The notes: a model not told the origin generated them from the letters alone. A stretch of 24,279 nt of DNA from CAYVTD01 sp964454445 (GCA_964454445.1 CAYVTD010000045.1:1-24279); one strand, 5' to 3'. Shown: positions 1-9,257, counted from the first letter of the stretch. Program-made: numbers and translations.

Positions 1-1795
1 GTGCCATACCAATGATGGGTTGATGCTCTTGAGTCAAATCGGCTTTACCGAATTCAAACGAAATCAAGCTGAAATTGTGTATTTCTTTGTCATCAATCAT
101 TTCGATAATTTTTTTCTCTACAGTTAGTTGCTTGACTGGCAACTCCTGAGTGGGCGATTCCCAAGTCTTGCCGGAATTGTCAACAACTTCCAACTTATAA
201 GTATATGGTTGGTCTGAGCGTGGTATATATGTTTTTTCTTCCTTTTTCAAATCAAGTTCCAAGTGCTTCGGGATATCCCCTTTGCCGGAAAAAACTTTCA
301 ATTTCTGATCCCCTTGGGCAGATACGAGTCGCCAGTTGTCAATACCAATTTTTGCATTAACTTGCGGTTTGAAGCGTATGACTGGAGGGTTGGTATTTCT
401 AATAGTATCTTGTATTTGAAGTGACTCGAAAATTTGTGGCAAATTAGATGAAATTTCCACTCGCCGATTCTCAGCAAGTCCGTCTGGATCTTTTACGTTA
501 GATGGCACTGAAGGTAAATTCTTTGCTTCGACAGTTATCCTTTCCGGGTTAATACCCCATTCATCAACAATGAATTTTTTAACTGATTCTGCACGTTTGC
601 GAGATAATTCCAAATTATTTTCCTCAGGTCCTTGCCCAGAATTGCATCCTCGGAGAGTCAATGTTGCCTGAGGTAGTCGCATCATTCTTTTTCCTATAAC
701 GTGCAATATCCGATGATAAACTTCCATAGTTCTTAAGTTATATAAAGCTCTATCATTCTTTTTATATTCTTCTTTTTCTTGCTCAGTCATCTCAAAATAT
801 CTTTCAGGGATTTTTGACGAATTTTCATCAAAAAACACATAAGTCAAAAGTGGTTGCAAGCGCGAAGAGAGATTCTCTTCGACTATCATAGTAGAAACTG
901 AACTTTCTTTGCCATTTTCATCAAGAGCAACTGCAACGATAGAAGCATCGAGCAGGGGAGCTTCCGGTGGAGCGGGCATGGACGGCAACGGAGCTTTCTT
1001 CGGGGGTTCAATGGGTGGGGGCGGGGGAATAATCTTCCTCGGTGCCCATTTTATACCGATTGCACATTGGAAAGCACTCACATTCCAGGTTTCGCCGCTT
1101 GCAACAGGTGTTAGACCAATACCATAATGAACTTCTGGCACAAGAAACCAGGTCCATTGTTTATTAAGTGGCAAATCATAAGCAGCGCCTATCAAAACCG
1201 CCGCTTCGATACTCGACGCATCAGGAATGTCGCCTGAATATTCGTTGCGTATGCGAAATGTTGTCCCTTGATAGGTTCCGAAAGAAGGTTTTGTTATCTC
1301 TTCTTTTTGCTCATAAGTCTTGTTCATTAGGAAACCAAGTCGGAAACCGGCTTCTAATCTTAAATTGCTACTTAATTTATAGCTTAGCATTGGAGCAAGA
1401 CCAACTGAAGATATTTTTGAATCGACACTATGCTCAAATTCTCCAAGTGTTGCATTGCCGTTTACATCAGAAACAACTACTGGTTCCGTTTTGGAAAGCA
1501 AGCCACTCAAATCGGTATATACCGCTTTTAAATAAATATCAAAGGAACTATTAACAGGAAAACTGTAGTATAAGCCGCAGTTTAAGCCAAACCCGGTGCC
1601 AGTTTCAAACCTTGGGCAACAACTCGGTATTCCAGGCAAGCCGATAAAATCAGCATTATGGAAATTAAAATCAACTCCTGCAGATATACCATAGCTAGGC
1701 CTTGGGCTGTCGGGTTGGTCGGCATATTCTTGTGCAACTATCATTGTGGCATCCATAAAAACTAATGCCGTAAGTACCAATAAAATTTTTCGCAT
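1..1795 (-). CDS. OmpA-family outer-membrane protein, two OmpA-like domains (partial, C-terminus beyond window)
   Basis: The frame is open from an ATG at 1795 to the left edge (598 residues seen), so the C-terminus is missing. An SD-like GGAG lies 8 bases before the ATG. Residues 1-21 are a signal peptide with a likely cut at VA|QEY. Residues 30-250 look like an outer-membrane beta-barrel of alternating amphipathic strands. A Pro-rich linker (about 257-280) follows. Residues 315-450 are an OmpA/peptidoglycan-binding-like domain ending in ENRRVEI. Residues 465-560 look like an Ig-like or linker domain, and at 575 a second OmpA-type start (FSLISFEFGKADLT) begins. Known: OmpA domains tie the outer membrane to peptidoglycan through an Asp and an Arg. 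Here the Arg region is kept, but the usual G-H-T-D is GCNS (383-386), so the binding Asp seems lost in the first domain. It may be cotranscribed with the glycosylase gene 200 bases upstream. Exact role unknown; probably envelope structure. Confidence 0.85.
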   Translation of the reverse strand, partial: MRKILLVLTALVFMDATMIVAQEYADQPDSPRPSYGISAGVDFNFHNADFIGLPGIPSCCPRFETGTGFGLNCGLYYSFPVNSSFDIYLKAVYTDLSGLLSKTEPVVVSDVNGNATLGEFEHSVDSKISSVGLAPMLSYKLSSNLRLEAGFRLGFLMNKTYEQKEEITKPSFGTYQGTTFRIRNEYSGDIPDASSIEAAVLIGAAYDLPLNKQWTWFLVPEVHYGIGLTPVASGETWNVSAFQCAIGIKWAPRKIIPPPPPIEPPKKAPLPSMPAPPEAPLLDASIVAVALDENGKESSVSTMIVEENLSSRLQPLLTYVFFDENSSKIPERYFEMTEQEKEEYKKNDRALYNLRTMEVYHRILHVIGKRMMRLPQATLTLRGCNSGQGPEENNLELSRKRAESVKKFIVDEWGINPERITVEAKNLPSVPSNVKDPDGLAENRRVEISSNLPQIFESLQIQDTIRNTNPPVIRFKPQVNAKIGIDNWRLVSAQGDQKLKVFSGKGDIPKHLELDLKKEEKTYIPRSDQPYTYKLEVVDNSGKTWESPTQELPVKQLTVEKKIIEMIDDKEIHNFSLISFEFGKADLTQEHQPIIGMA

Positions 1796-1995
1796 CTATT
1801 CTCTCCGAATTATTATTAATCCTTTTTTATCAATATTCGTCTTACCAAAATAGAAACCTCGCTTTTTCAAAGCTTTGTCAGTTCGAAAAATGAAATTTTA
1901 ACATTCGTTTTTTATAAAATATTAAAATATTAAATTGTTTGCGAAAAATCAATTTTTATTTGTAAAAATATTTGGGTTAATATAAGAAATTATTT

Positions 1996-2580
1996 TTACT
2001 TCTTTGATACAAACTTGTTGTTTTTTATATAGAACCTTAAATCCAAGTCTGCTGATTTGACAATACCGATTCTGTTAGTTGTGATTATTTCCATTGTCTT
2101 ATAATTAGTTTTCTCGACATGGAACTCTTTTGAGCTTAAAGACTTTCCGTTGTCAGACAAATCGATCGAAAGAGCCTTGGCTAAGTTGCCAGGCCCTTTG
2201 CAAAGCCGATATTTGTCGTCAATCCCGCGGAAACTTCTCATAGCATCAACACCCTCCATCGGCTCGATGGCTCTTATTAAAACAGCGCAACCTTTACCTT
2301 CTAATTCAGTTACAAAATTGACGCAGAAGTGAATCCCATAGATCTTATAAATATAGAGATGTCCACCATCAAGGAATATTGCTGCGTTTCTTTTCGACTT
2401 TTTAACAGCCGCGTGACAGGCTAAGTCTCCAGTCGGCAAATATGCTTCTGTTTCTACTATTATTCCTGATAATATAGTATTATCTGGCAATTTCCTGATA
2501 AAAAGCTTCCCAAGAAGTTCTTTGGCTACTATACTTGTTTCTCTTTGATAGAAAGCAGCTTGTAAACATGAGTTATCCAT
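1996..2580 (-). CDS. mpg: DNA-3-methyladenine glycosylase (AAG/MPG family)
   Basis: This 194-residue protein has the length usual for bacterial AAG/MPG glycosylases, which flip out and excise alkylated purines (3-methyladenine, hypoxanthine) to start base-excision repair in the cytoplasm. Visible motifs are ETEAY at 43-47, where Glu45 matches the catalytic Glu125 of human AAG, and His56, matching His136 of the base pocket. LYIYKIYGIHFCVN (75-88) carries the aromatic residues of the pocket and intercalating loop, and GPGNLAKAL (129-137) is the conserved C-terminal motif. All key residues are present, so it should be active. The ATG at 2580 has no clear SD sequence. It is divergent from the PorD-like gene, and the OmpA-family gene lies 200 bases downstream on the same strand with no terminator visible between them. 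Confidence 0.93.
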   Translation of the reverse strand: MDNSCLQAAFYQRETSIVAKELLGKLFIRKLPDNTILSGIIVETEAYLPTGDLACHAAVKKSKRNAAIFLDGGHLYIYKIYGIHFCVNFVTELEGKGCAVLIRAIEPMEGVDAMRSFRGIDDKYRLCKGPGNLAKALSIDLSDNGKSLSSKEFHVEKTNYKTMEIITTNRIGIVKSADLDLRFYIKNNKFVSKK

Positions 2581-2736
2581 TTTATTTCTATGAATTAAAA
2601 AATAGTAATAAATTGAAAATTAAAAAAATGAAATTATTACACAACAATTTTTTTTAAGTTGTCAATCCAATTATGACGGACTATCTTCGTTTATATTCAG
2701 TGAGGCATTTTGTCGAAACAAATTGTTGAGAAAAGA

Positions 2737-3651
2737 ATGAGAGCAATTTTGAAAATTTTGGCAGCACTTCTGATTTTTTTGCTATCCTTGTTGCAAGACC
2801 TTTTCGGTCAGGAAATAGAGCTAAACGTCAATGTCAATATGGAACAACTCACTTTCGAGGCAAGGCGATTTGTTTCAACGATGAAGCAGGACTTTGAGCA
2901 TTATGTCAACAACCGTCGTTGGCTCGACCGTCAATGGGAAGACGCTAAGATCCCTGTCGAAATGAACATTGTCCTTTCTGGCGGAGCCAACCAAACCTAT
3001 GCTGCCAAAATGTTCTTAATCTCAAAAAGGTATATTTATGGAACAGAAAAGGGGGCTTCAGTAAATTTAAAATTATTTGAAGACAAATGGAGTTTTGAAT
3101 ATATGCAAAATGCCAGTCTCTCACACAACTCCATTCGTTTCGATCCTCTGACGAGCATTATTGATTATTATATGTATTTAGTTCTGGGTTTCGAGCTTGA
3201 TACTTATGATGAACTTGGAGGAGAAAAAGCTTTCGATGAAGCCAGAAAAATATTAAGTTTAGGCACATCTTACAACGCTCCCGGCTTTGAAACTTTTTCA
3301 CAACCAGGCGAATTCACCAAATATAATCTTATGTCTGAAATCCAGAATATGCGATATTACCCTATCAGAAATACTTGGTTCTCTTATTATTATGATGCGC
3401 TCGACATAATGGCAAACTCACCTGATGATGGCAGAAAAGGTATGGTTGGAGTTATCGATCAATTAATTGAATTTAAAAAGAATAAATTATCAGGTCCGAG
3501 CGTGTTTATGCAATTGTTTTTTGACACGAAATCGCAAGAATTAGCTGCATTTTTCGAAGGGTATGATAATCCAGAAATAGGGATATACGAGAAACTTATT
3601 TATCTGGACCCTGGTAATGCAACTTTATATCGCGAGTTTAAAAACAAGTGA
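2737..3651 (+). CDS. porD: PorD-like exported protein (DUF4835 family)
   Basis: A 304-residue protein from the ATG at 2737. The frame also allows a TTG start at 2710 (313 residues) with GAGG four bases upstream, so the start is not settled. I prefer the ATG because it gives a compact signal peptide: MRAILKILAALL... with a likely cut at FG|QEIEL. The body matches what I know of DUF4835: an N-terminal strand region (ELNVNVNMEQLTF), then NNRRWLD, FDPLTSIIDYYMYLVLGFELDTY, NTWFSYYYDALDIMANSP, and a C-terminal LQLFFD-like helix (MQLFFDTKSQELAAFF). Family members are periplasmic or envelope proteins of Bacteroidota, annotated as type IX secretion protein PorD; their biochemical job is not well defined. 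The gene's stop lies 4 bases from the stop of the convergent gpsA. The family assignment is from memory of its motifs, not a search. Confidence 0.8.
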   Translation: MRAILKILAALLIFLLSLLQDLFGQEIELNVNVNMEQLTFEARRFVSTMKQDFEHYVNNRRWLDRQWEDAKIPVEMNIVLSGGANQTYAAKMFLISKRYIYGTEKGASVNLKLFEDKWSFEYMQNASLSHNSIRFDPLTSIIDYYMYLVLGFELDTYDELGGEKAFDEARKILSLGTSYNAPGFETFSQPGEFTKYNLMSEIQNMRYYPIRNTWFSYYYDALDIMANSPDDGRKGMVGVIDQLIEFKKNKLSGPSVFMQLFFDTKSQELAAFFEGYDNPEIGIYEKLIYLDPGNATLYREFKNK

Positions 3652-3655
3652 TCAA

Positions 3656-4651
3656 CTACCACCACCATTCTCTTCGCGAACGCCTTGTCATAAGGTCTTT
3701 AAGAGCAGTCCTTGGGTCTTTTCCTTCAAATAAAATCTCATACATCTGCTCGGTAATCGGCAATTCAACATTAAATTTTTTCCCTAATTTATATGCCGAT
3801 AATGTAGTATTGACACCTTCAGCTACCATTTTCATTTTACCAAAAACTTCTTTAGCAGGCAAACCCTTCCCTATTTGCTCGCCAACGTAACGGTTGCGAC
3901 TGTGTCTGCTAGCACAAGTAACAACAAGATCGCCTAGTCCGGACAAACCAGAAAAAGTTATTGGTTTTGCCCCTAAAGTAGCACCCAAGCGAGATATTTC
4001 AGCAAGTCCACGAGTAATAACTGCCGCCTTTGTATTGTCGCCCATTTCGAGACCGTCGATTATTCCGGCTGCAATAGCTATAATATTTTTTAATGCACCG
4101 CCAAGCTCACAGCCGATAACATCGTCAGAAGTATATACCCGGAACACTTCATTGCCAAAAATCTCTTGAACTTCTTTGGCGAAGTTTAAATCCTCGGACG
4201 CAGCGACCAATGTGGAAGGCATTCGCTTTACTACTTCTTCTGCGTGAGTTGGCCCTGATAATACTGCATAATGTTCGGGAGCTATTGATAAAACATCTGT
4301 TGCAAGCTCCGAAATACGCATTAATGTATCAGATTCGATACCTTTCGACCCATTAATCAAGCGTTTGCCATCTAATGAAAAGTCTATTGATTCAAGTGTT
4401 TGTCTTATAAACTTGGTAGGCACAGTTAATACAAATATAGAACAATCAACAAGCTGGTTAATATCACTATAAGCTTTTATACTTAATGGGATTTTTGCCG
4501 ATGGGATATAAACCTGATTAGTTCTTTGGCTGTTTATTTCCTCTGCAATTTCGTTTTCAAAAGTCCATAATTTAACATTATGACAGTTATCTGCAAGAAC
4601 TATCGACAGTGCTGTCCCCCATCCACCAGCACCTAATACTGCAATTTCCAT
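3656..4651 (-). CDS. gpsA: NAD(P)+ glycerol-3-phosphate dehydrogenase
   Basis: GpsA reduces dihydroxyacetone phosphate to sn-glycerol-3-phosphate, the backbone of phospholipids, in the cytoplasm. The 331-residue length is typical. The N-terminal Rossmann fold shows GAGGWG (7-12). Further family motifs are NGSKGIE (100-106, conserved Lys103), SGPTHAEEV (132-140), the catalytic Lys188 in ELGGALKNI, GLSGLGDLVVTC (235-246) and SRNR (251-254). The C-terminus ends in an unusual basic and Trp-rich tail, RRSRREWWW. The start is 2 bases after the plsY stop, so the two are almost certainly translated from one message; the next enzyme (PlsY) uses this product. No defects seen. Confidence 0.97.
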   Translation of the reverse strand: MEIAVLGAGGWGTALSIVLADNCHNVKLWTFENEIAEEINSQRTNQVYIPSAKIPLSIKAYSDINQLVDCSIFVLTVPTKFIRQTLESIDFSLDGKRLINGSKGIESDTLMRISELATDVLSIAPEHYAVLSGPTHAEEVVKRMPSTLVAASEDLNFAKEVQEIFGNEVFRVYTSDDVIGCELGGALKNIIAIAAGIIDGLEMGDNTKAAVITRGLAEISRLGATLGAKPITFSGLSGLGDLVVTCASRHSRNRYVGEQIGKGLPAKEVFGKMKMVAEGVNTTLSAYKLGKKFNVELPITEQMYEILFEGKDPRTALKDLMTRRSRREWWW

Positions 4652-4653
4652 AC

Positions 4654-5346
4654 TTATTTATCGTGGTTCTTTATTTTAATTCTAATTAACTGCAATTTTT
4701 CAAATTTGTTTTCTTGTCCTTTGAATAAGCGAACAATATTCGTTCTGTGTGTAAAAACTAGAAGTGCAGCTAAACCTATGAAAAAATAAATTAAAATGTG
4801 ATAATGAGGTATTCCAACTCCAAAAAAATTGTATCTTACAAATAAAGAAGATGGTACTGCGATGGAAGCTGCTATTGAGCCTAAAGACACATAACCAGAA
4901 AAAATAAGGGCTATGATAAAAATACCAATGGCAATGCCTGCATCAATGGGAATCATTCCGAACAGCATCCCAGCAGCTGTGTTTATGCCCTTTCCACCAT
5001 GAAAACCCGCAAAAACAGTCCAAATATGCCCGCAAATGGCAGATACTCCTGCTATGAATTGCAAAGTAAGTTTCTCAAATATAATTCCTTGCATTTCCAT
5101 GCCACTGCCTACTATAGGGGCAATGAGAACGACTGCAATAACTCCTTTTAATATATCTGCTATTTGCACTATCATGCCCCATTTCCAACCAAGTGTTCGA
5201 AATGCGTTAGTGCTACCCATATTCCCACTGCCTTTTTTGCGAATATCAAATCCAAAAAATGCTTTGCTAATAATTAGCGCTGATGGCACAGAGCCAACCA
5301 AGTAAGATAGTGCAATTATTATGATTAATCTTATATAATCTTCCAT
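4654..5346 (-). CDS. plsY: Acyl-phosphate:glycerol-3-phosphate acyltransferase PlsY
   Basis: PlsY transfers an acyl chain from acyl-phosphate to glycerol-3-phosphate at the inner membrane, the first acylation in phospholipid synthesis. The 230-residue protein is hydrophobic, with segments near 5-28, 57-80, 92-114, 125-150 and 155-210. The three family motifs are visible: SGNMGSTN (40-47), FHGGKG (115-120) and, further on, GYVSLGSIAAS. It is slightly longer than the roughly 200-215 residues usual for the family because of a charged C-terminal tail (FKGQENKFEKLQLIRIKIKNHDK region). It is followed directly by gpsA, giving a two-gene unit that makes and uses glycerol-3-phosphate. A Bacteroidetes-type promoter is visible at 5435-5465. 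Confidence 0.96.
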   Translation of the reverse strand: MEDYIRLIIIIALSYLVGSVPSALIISKAFFGFDIRKKGSGNMGSTNAFRTLGWKWGMIVQIADILKGVIAVVLIAPIVGSGMEMQGIIFEKLTLQFIAGVSAICGHIWTVFAGFHGGKGINTAAGMLFGMIPIDAGIAIGIFIIALIFSGYVSLGSIAASIAVPSSLFVRYNFFGVGIPHYHILIYFFIGLAALLVFTHRTNIVRLFKGQENKFEKLQLIRIKIKNHDK

Positions 5347-5434
5347 TTTTTTTCTTTTAATTAATGGTTCTATTTTTTGTTATAATAGGTTTATTAAACT
5401 CAATAAGTTGCTTACAATTATTTAATGATTTACT

Positions 5435-5465
5435 CAAAATTAAAACAATTATTTCATTTAATCAA
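5435..5465 (-). promoter_or_regulatory. Predicted Bacteroidetes-type promoter of plsY-gpsA
   Basis: On the minus strand there is TTG at 5465-5463, then 20 bases, then TAATTTTG at 5442-5435, which fits the TAnnTTTG -7 consensus exactly. Transcription would start near 5428, giving a leader of about 80 bases before plsY. The -33 element lies inside the last codons of the upstream methyltransferase gene. Pattern match only. Confidence 0.5.
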
Positions 5466-6231
5466 GAAATTTTTCAAAATGCTGTAAAGTAATGCCGGCA
5501 GCAACTGCAACATTAAGCGATTCTGCTCGACCTCTACCGGTTATTTTAAATTTGTAATCGATAATACTATCAAGTTTGTCAGATACTCCACGGGATTCAT
5601 TGCCAAATACAATGCCAAAATTTGTGCCTTGTTTGGAGATTTTTTTCAAATCTATATCCCCATCTATTGTCGCAGCGTAAATGACTGTTGTCGGAAAATA
5701 CTCAACTAAAAACAGTTGGAGATCCTCGACTTCGATGATATTCAAGTGAAAAACAGAGCCCATCGACGAGCGAATCACTTTTCCATTATATACCGATGCA
5801 CAACCTTTACTCAAAACAACTTGTTGAAAACCGAACCAATCGGCTGTTCGGATTATTGTGCCTAAGTTGCCCGGGTCAGCGATTTCATCTAAAACTATTA
5901 TTGGTTTTTCAAGTATCGGTTTGTGGATTTTCATTTTTGATACAACTGCTATGCCCTGCGGCGATTGTGTTTCGCTTAGATTCTCAAATTCATCAGTTGT
6001 AGTTGAAAAAACTCTATATTTCCCTCCGTTTATTGCATCTAGCAATACATTATTCTTTGTCTTAAACCTTTCTGAAATAACAATCGTTTCAATTATAAAA
6101 TCGCTTAATAGTAATTCTTCACATATTTTTTCACCTTCTATAAAAAATGATTCATACCTTTGTTGATATTTCTTAATTTTTAAAGAATTAATTTTTTTTA
6201 TCAACCCTTTGCCTGCTTTTTCAGATTCCAT
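5458..6231 (-). CDS. TrmH/SpoU-family RNA 2'-O-ribose methyltransferase
   Basis: A 257-residue SPOUT-class enzyme expected to methylate a ribose 2'-OH in rRNA or tRNA using S-adenosylmethionine. Residues 5-95 are a substrate-binding domain (FFIEGEKICEELL). The catalytic domain has the three family motifs: motif 1 at 119-134 (DPGNLGTIIRTADWFG, with Asn122 and catalytic Arg128), motif 2 FGNESRG (209-215, Glu212), and motif 3 ESLNVAVAAGI (237-247), which form the knot that binds SAM. It resembles the RlmB/TsnR-like group rather than tRNA Gm18 TrmH, but the substrate cannot be assigned by eye. It lies 75 bases downstream of the TPR-CHAT gene on the same strand, with no terminator visible, and may be the last gene of the long glycolytic block. 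Confidence 0.92.
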   Translation of the reverse strand: MESEKAGKGLIKKINSLKIKKYQQRYESFFIEGEKICEELLLSDFIIETIVISERFKTKNNVLLDAINGGKYRVFSTTTDEFENLSETQSPQGIAVVSKMKIHKPILEKPIIVLDEIADPGNLGTIIRTADWFGFQQVVLSKGCASVYNGKVIRSSMGSVFHLNIIEVEDLQLFLVEYFPTTVIYAATIDGDIDLKKISKQGTNFGIVFGNESRGVSDKLDSIIDYKFKITGRGRAESLNVAVAAGITLQHFEKFLD

Positions 6232-6306
6232 AATATCTTTATTTGATAATTCTCGTTATTTTTACTTTATTAAAAAAGCATCTTCACTATTATATGATTG
6301 TTTACT

Positions 6307-9207
6307 TTATTTTCCATCTCCAACTAGCACGAAAGCTCCCCAATAATATGGCTCTTCATATTTTTCTTTTATTGTTAATTGTGCATTTTTAAATGCAGAA
6401 GATATTGTTTCTCCCGATGTCCAATTTTCATAAAATGATGTCATTAGTTCACGTGTCGTTTTATCATCAATTTTCCATAAGGACATTATAACAGATTTAG
6501 CTCCTGCTGATTGGAAAGCACGACGGAGCCCATAGACACCTTCTCCATTTTGAATTACGCCAAGACCTGTTTCACAAGCACTTAAGATAACTAAATCGGT
6601 CCCTTCTAACCTTAAATTTACAGTTTCTAGAGCAGTTAACATTCCATTTTCATATTTTTTAGTGTCAGAGGTCTCATTTCTCAAATAATTCTCAGCTCCT
6701 GCGAGTAAAAGCCCAGAACGAACTAGAGGATTAGGTCGCGATTTCTCAATGTCTGAACCAAAAACCGTTCTTTTCGAAAGATCATCGGCATCCTCCAAGA
6801 AATATCCATGTGTTGCAATGTGTAATACTTGTGGCGAGGCTAATTCTTTGATTCTACTTTTGTTAGCTAGGTCTTGCTCATAGGAGTCAACCTTCCAGTT
6901 TTTAGCTTTTAATATATTTTTTATTTCATTAATTTCAATTTCTGTTTCTGGCAGCTCTTGTATTTTATCTCCTGTTTTAAGCAAATCATAGATTTCACCT
7001 TTTTCTTCAATTGTAATTCCATTAGCTGTTTCTTTTTTCAAACTTTCTGAGTTTGCTTCGATTTTATATTTAGGATAACCGACAAGAACAGCATTTTTTG
7101 TTGTTTTTGATGCATTTGATTTGATCTCGGCTAAATCTGCTGTATTTGTTAATATAACTATTTCATAATCATTTATAACATAATTGCTATCATCTTTGAT
7201 CAATGTATTTAAATTTAATTTATTATATACCCCATCTAAAGAAATATATATCTTGCTTATACCATTTAATTTATTTGCAATTTTTTCCCAATAATTAGCA
7301 TAAGTATATTTATCCTTTAGTTTAAACTTTATTCTTTTATGGTAGTTATTTATAAAACCATTTTCGAGCGAATATCCATTATCTAATAACACATATTCAG
7401 GATTATTTTTTGTATCGGGCTTAATTATTAATGCAACATAGTAAATGGAATCGGTCCATTTCATATCAAAACCTTCAACTCGTATTATCTCGATTGCCGC
7501 TTCATTATTCTTTAATGATTTTTGAATATCTTCCCATTTTGTTTTCTTTGAAACATTATGTTCATTAAACGCAGTACATTTTATTGAAATAGATTTTTCA
7601 AGATTATCAGCAATCTTCGATAAAGAATCAATTTTATTTCGTGTATTATGTTTCTCAGTTTGTCTATAACTATACAATCCTGCTATTGTTTCTTTTAATG
7701 TCCTCCAATTCTCAAAAGCTGTCAATAATTCTTTATCATTCATAGCAATAATGTTTTCTCTTAATTTCATAGTGTTTCGCAATAAAAATGCTTTTGTTGC
7801 GATTCGTAAATTGTACATAATCGAAAGCAAATTCGGGTCTCTATCTCTATGCATTAAAATAAAATTATTCATCAAATCAAATTTATCTTTAAAAGAAAAA
7901 TAAAAAGCTGCTTTTTCTGATTCACTTAAAAAAGACATATAGTTATTAATTAAGTATAAATATCCATCAAAAGCTTCAATATACTTCTTTTTTGCATTTT
8001 TAAAGTCACCCAATTCATTTAAAATACCAGCATAATTATGCAAACTGTTTAAATACTTTAAATGATTTTTTCCATAAGCATTTTCACGTAAAGCTAGTGC
8101 TTGCTCGATATATTGCTTCGCCTTGTCTAATTTACCTTGTACTCGGTATAATACTCCCAAATTATTAACACAATCAGCAAAAAGAGGATTCGTATTGCCA
8201 AATCTTTGCTCAACGATTTGTTTAGCTTGTAAAAATAAATTTTCTGCTTTTGAATAATTTTTTGATGACCATTGTGCCAATCCAAAATAATATAAAGTTT
8301 CAGCATATTTTGGATCAGCTTTCATTGCCGCACTTTCTTGAATCTTTTCAGCTTTTTTCAGATAATCAGAAGCTTTTTCTGGCTCGCCAATATCTATATA
8401 TGATTGGGCAATATAGAAATTAGCTTTAAATGTTTCCGGGTTATTTTCTTCATAAAACTTTTCAAATAATTTGGCAGCCATTTTAAAATTTGGTATCGCC
8501 TCATCATATTTATTAAATTCCATTTGCAAGATAGCCAAATTGAGTAAAGAAATTCCGTAGGAAGCATTATCCTCTCCAAGCGTTTGTTTCTTTAAAGCTA
8601 ATGCTTCTAAATAGTATTCTTTTGCTCTTTCATACTTACCTACACTTTGATATAATTGCCCAATATTATTAAGTGCATAAGCATAAGCAGTGTCTTGCTT
8701 TCCTATTGTTTTTACTTTTATTTCTAAACTTGCTTCGAGGATTGGCAGTGCTTCTTCATATTTGCCAAGAGATTGCAGCATAATGCTTAAATTGTTCAAA
8801 GCACTGGCATAATTTCTACTTTCTGTTCCTTCCGTTTCTTTTGTTATTTCCAGATTTGATTTAAAATGCTTTATTGCCGCTTCATAATCTCCTGTTTTAT
8901 AATATATTTCCCCGATTTGAGCTTCAGAAAACGCAGTATATTTATTTAAAGTTGTTGTACTGGATTTCGCTATGTTTAATGCTTTTTCTGCATAAACCAA
9001 AGCAGAATCATATTGTTTTGCCACAATAAATTTTTCTGCTTTTTCGTATATTGGATTCCAAGAATCAATTATCCAATTTCCTGCGAATAAACTATTGGAT
9101 AAAGATAAAAAACCGGCAATTACAAGTATTAATAAATGCTTTTTTTCATTAAATATATTAATACTTGATATTAATTTATTAATGCGTAGTAAATTATTAT
9201 TATTCAT
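6307..9207 (-). CDS. Exported TPR-CHAT protein (caspase-like peptidase domain)
   Basis: This 966-residue protein starts with a basic stretch and a hydrophobic core ending in SLFA|G (residues 22-43), read as a signal peptide or N-terminal anchor with an unusually long n-region. About eight to nine tetratricopeptide repeats of the kinesin-light-chain type span 52-420 (repeats of ALNNLSIMLQSLGKYEEA type). A helical linker (420-560) leads to a C-terminal CHAT domain (about 570-966). The CHAT catalytic pair is intact: His800 in HIATHG and Cys878 in LSACETG, followed by the conserved GEGVYGLRRAFQSAGAKSVIMSLW. Known: CHAT domains are caspase-clan cysteine peptidases, usually with TPR sensors. Substrate and trigger are unknown. 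It lies 51 bases after thpR. No SD sequence is seen at the ATG, and no better start exists downstream before the hydrophobic core. Confidence 0.88.
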   Translation of the reverse strand: MNNNNLLRINKLISSINIFNEKKHLLILVIAGFLSLSNSLFAGNWIIDSWNPIYEKAEKFIVAKQYDSALVYAEKALNIAKSSTTTLNKYTAFSEAQIGEIYYKTGDYEAAIKHFKSNLEITKETEGTESRNYASALNNLSIMLQSLGKYEEALPILEASLEIKVKTIGKQDTAYAYALNNIGQLYQSVGKYERAKEYYLEALALKKQTLGEDNASYGISLLNLAILQMEFNKYDEAIPNFKMAAKLFEKFYEENNPETFKANFYIAQSYIDIGEPEKASDYLKKAEKIQESAAMKADPKYAETLYYFGLAQWSSKNYSKAENLFLQAKQIVEQRFGNTNPLFADCVNNLGVLYRVQGKLDKAKQYIEQALALRENAYGKNHLKYLNSLHNYAGILNELGDFKNAKKKYIEAFDGYLYLINNYMSFLSESEKAAFYFSFKDKFDLMNNFILMHRDRDPNLLSIMYNLRIATKAFLLRNTMKLRENIIAMNDKELLTAFENWRTLKETIAGLYSYRQTEKHNTRNKIDSLSKIADNLEKSISIKCTAFNEHNVSKKTKWEDIQKSLKNNEAAIEIIRVEGFDMKWTDSIYYVALIIKPDTKNNPEYVLLDNGYSLENGFINNYHKRIKFKLKDKYTYANYWEKIANKLNGISKIYISLDGVYNKLNLNTLIKDDSNYVINDYEIVILTNTADLAEIKSNASKTTKNAVLVGYPKYKIEANSESLKKETANGITIEEKGEIYDLLKTGDKIQELPETEIEINEIKNILKAKNWKVDSYEQDLANKSRIKELASPQVLHIATHGYFLEDADDLSKRTVFGSDIEKSRPNPLVRSGLLLAGAENYLRNETSDTKKYENGMLTALETVNLRLEGTDLVILSACETGLGVIQNGEGVYGLRRAFQSAGAKSVIMSLWKIDDKTTRELMTSFYENWTSGETISSAFKNAQLTIKEKYEEPYYWGAFVLVGDGK

Positions 9208-9257
9208 AATTATAATTCTTATTAACGGAGGAAATGTTCTATTGAAAGTATCAAAAT

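Noticed and set aside
1796..1995. Promoter for the OmpA-family gene in the 200-base gap
   Set aside because: The best -7 candidate, TATTTTGG, is one base off consensus and the nearest TTTG is only about 15 bases upstream; otherwise the gap is AT-rich with nothing recognisable.
6307..9207. TPR-CHAT protein as part of a CRISPR-linked (Craspase-like) system
   Set aside because: No cas genes or repeat array are present, and the protein carries a signal peptide.
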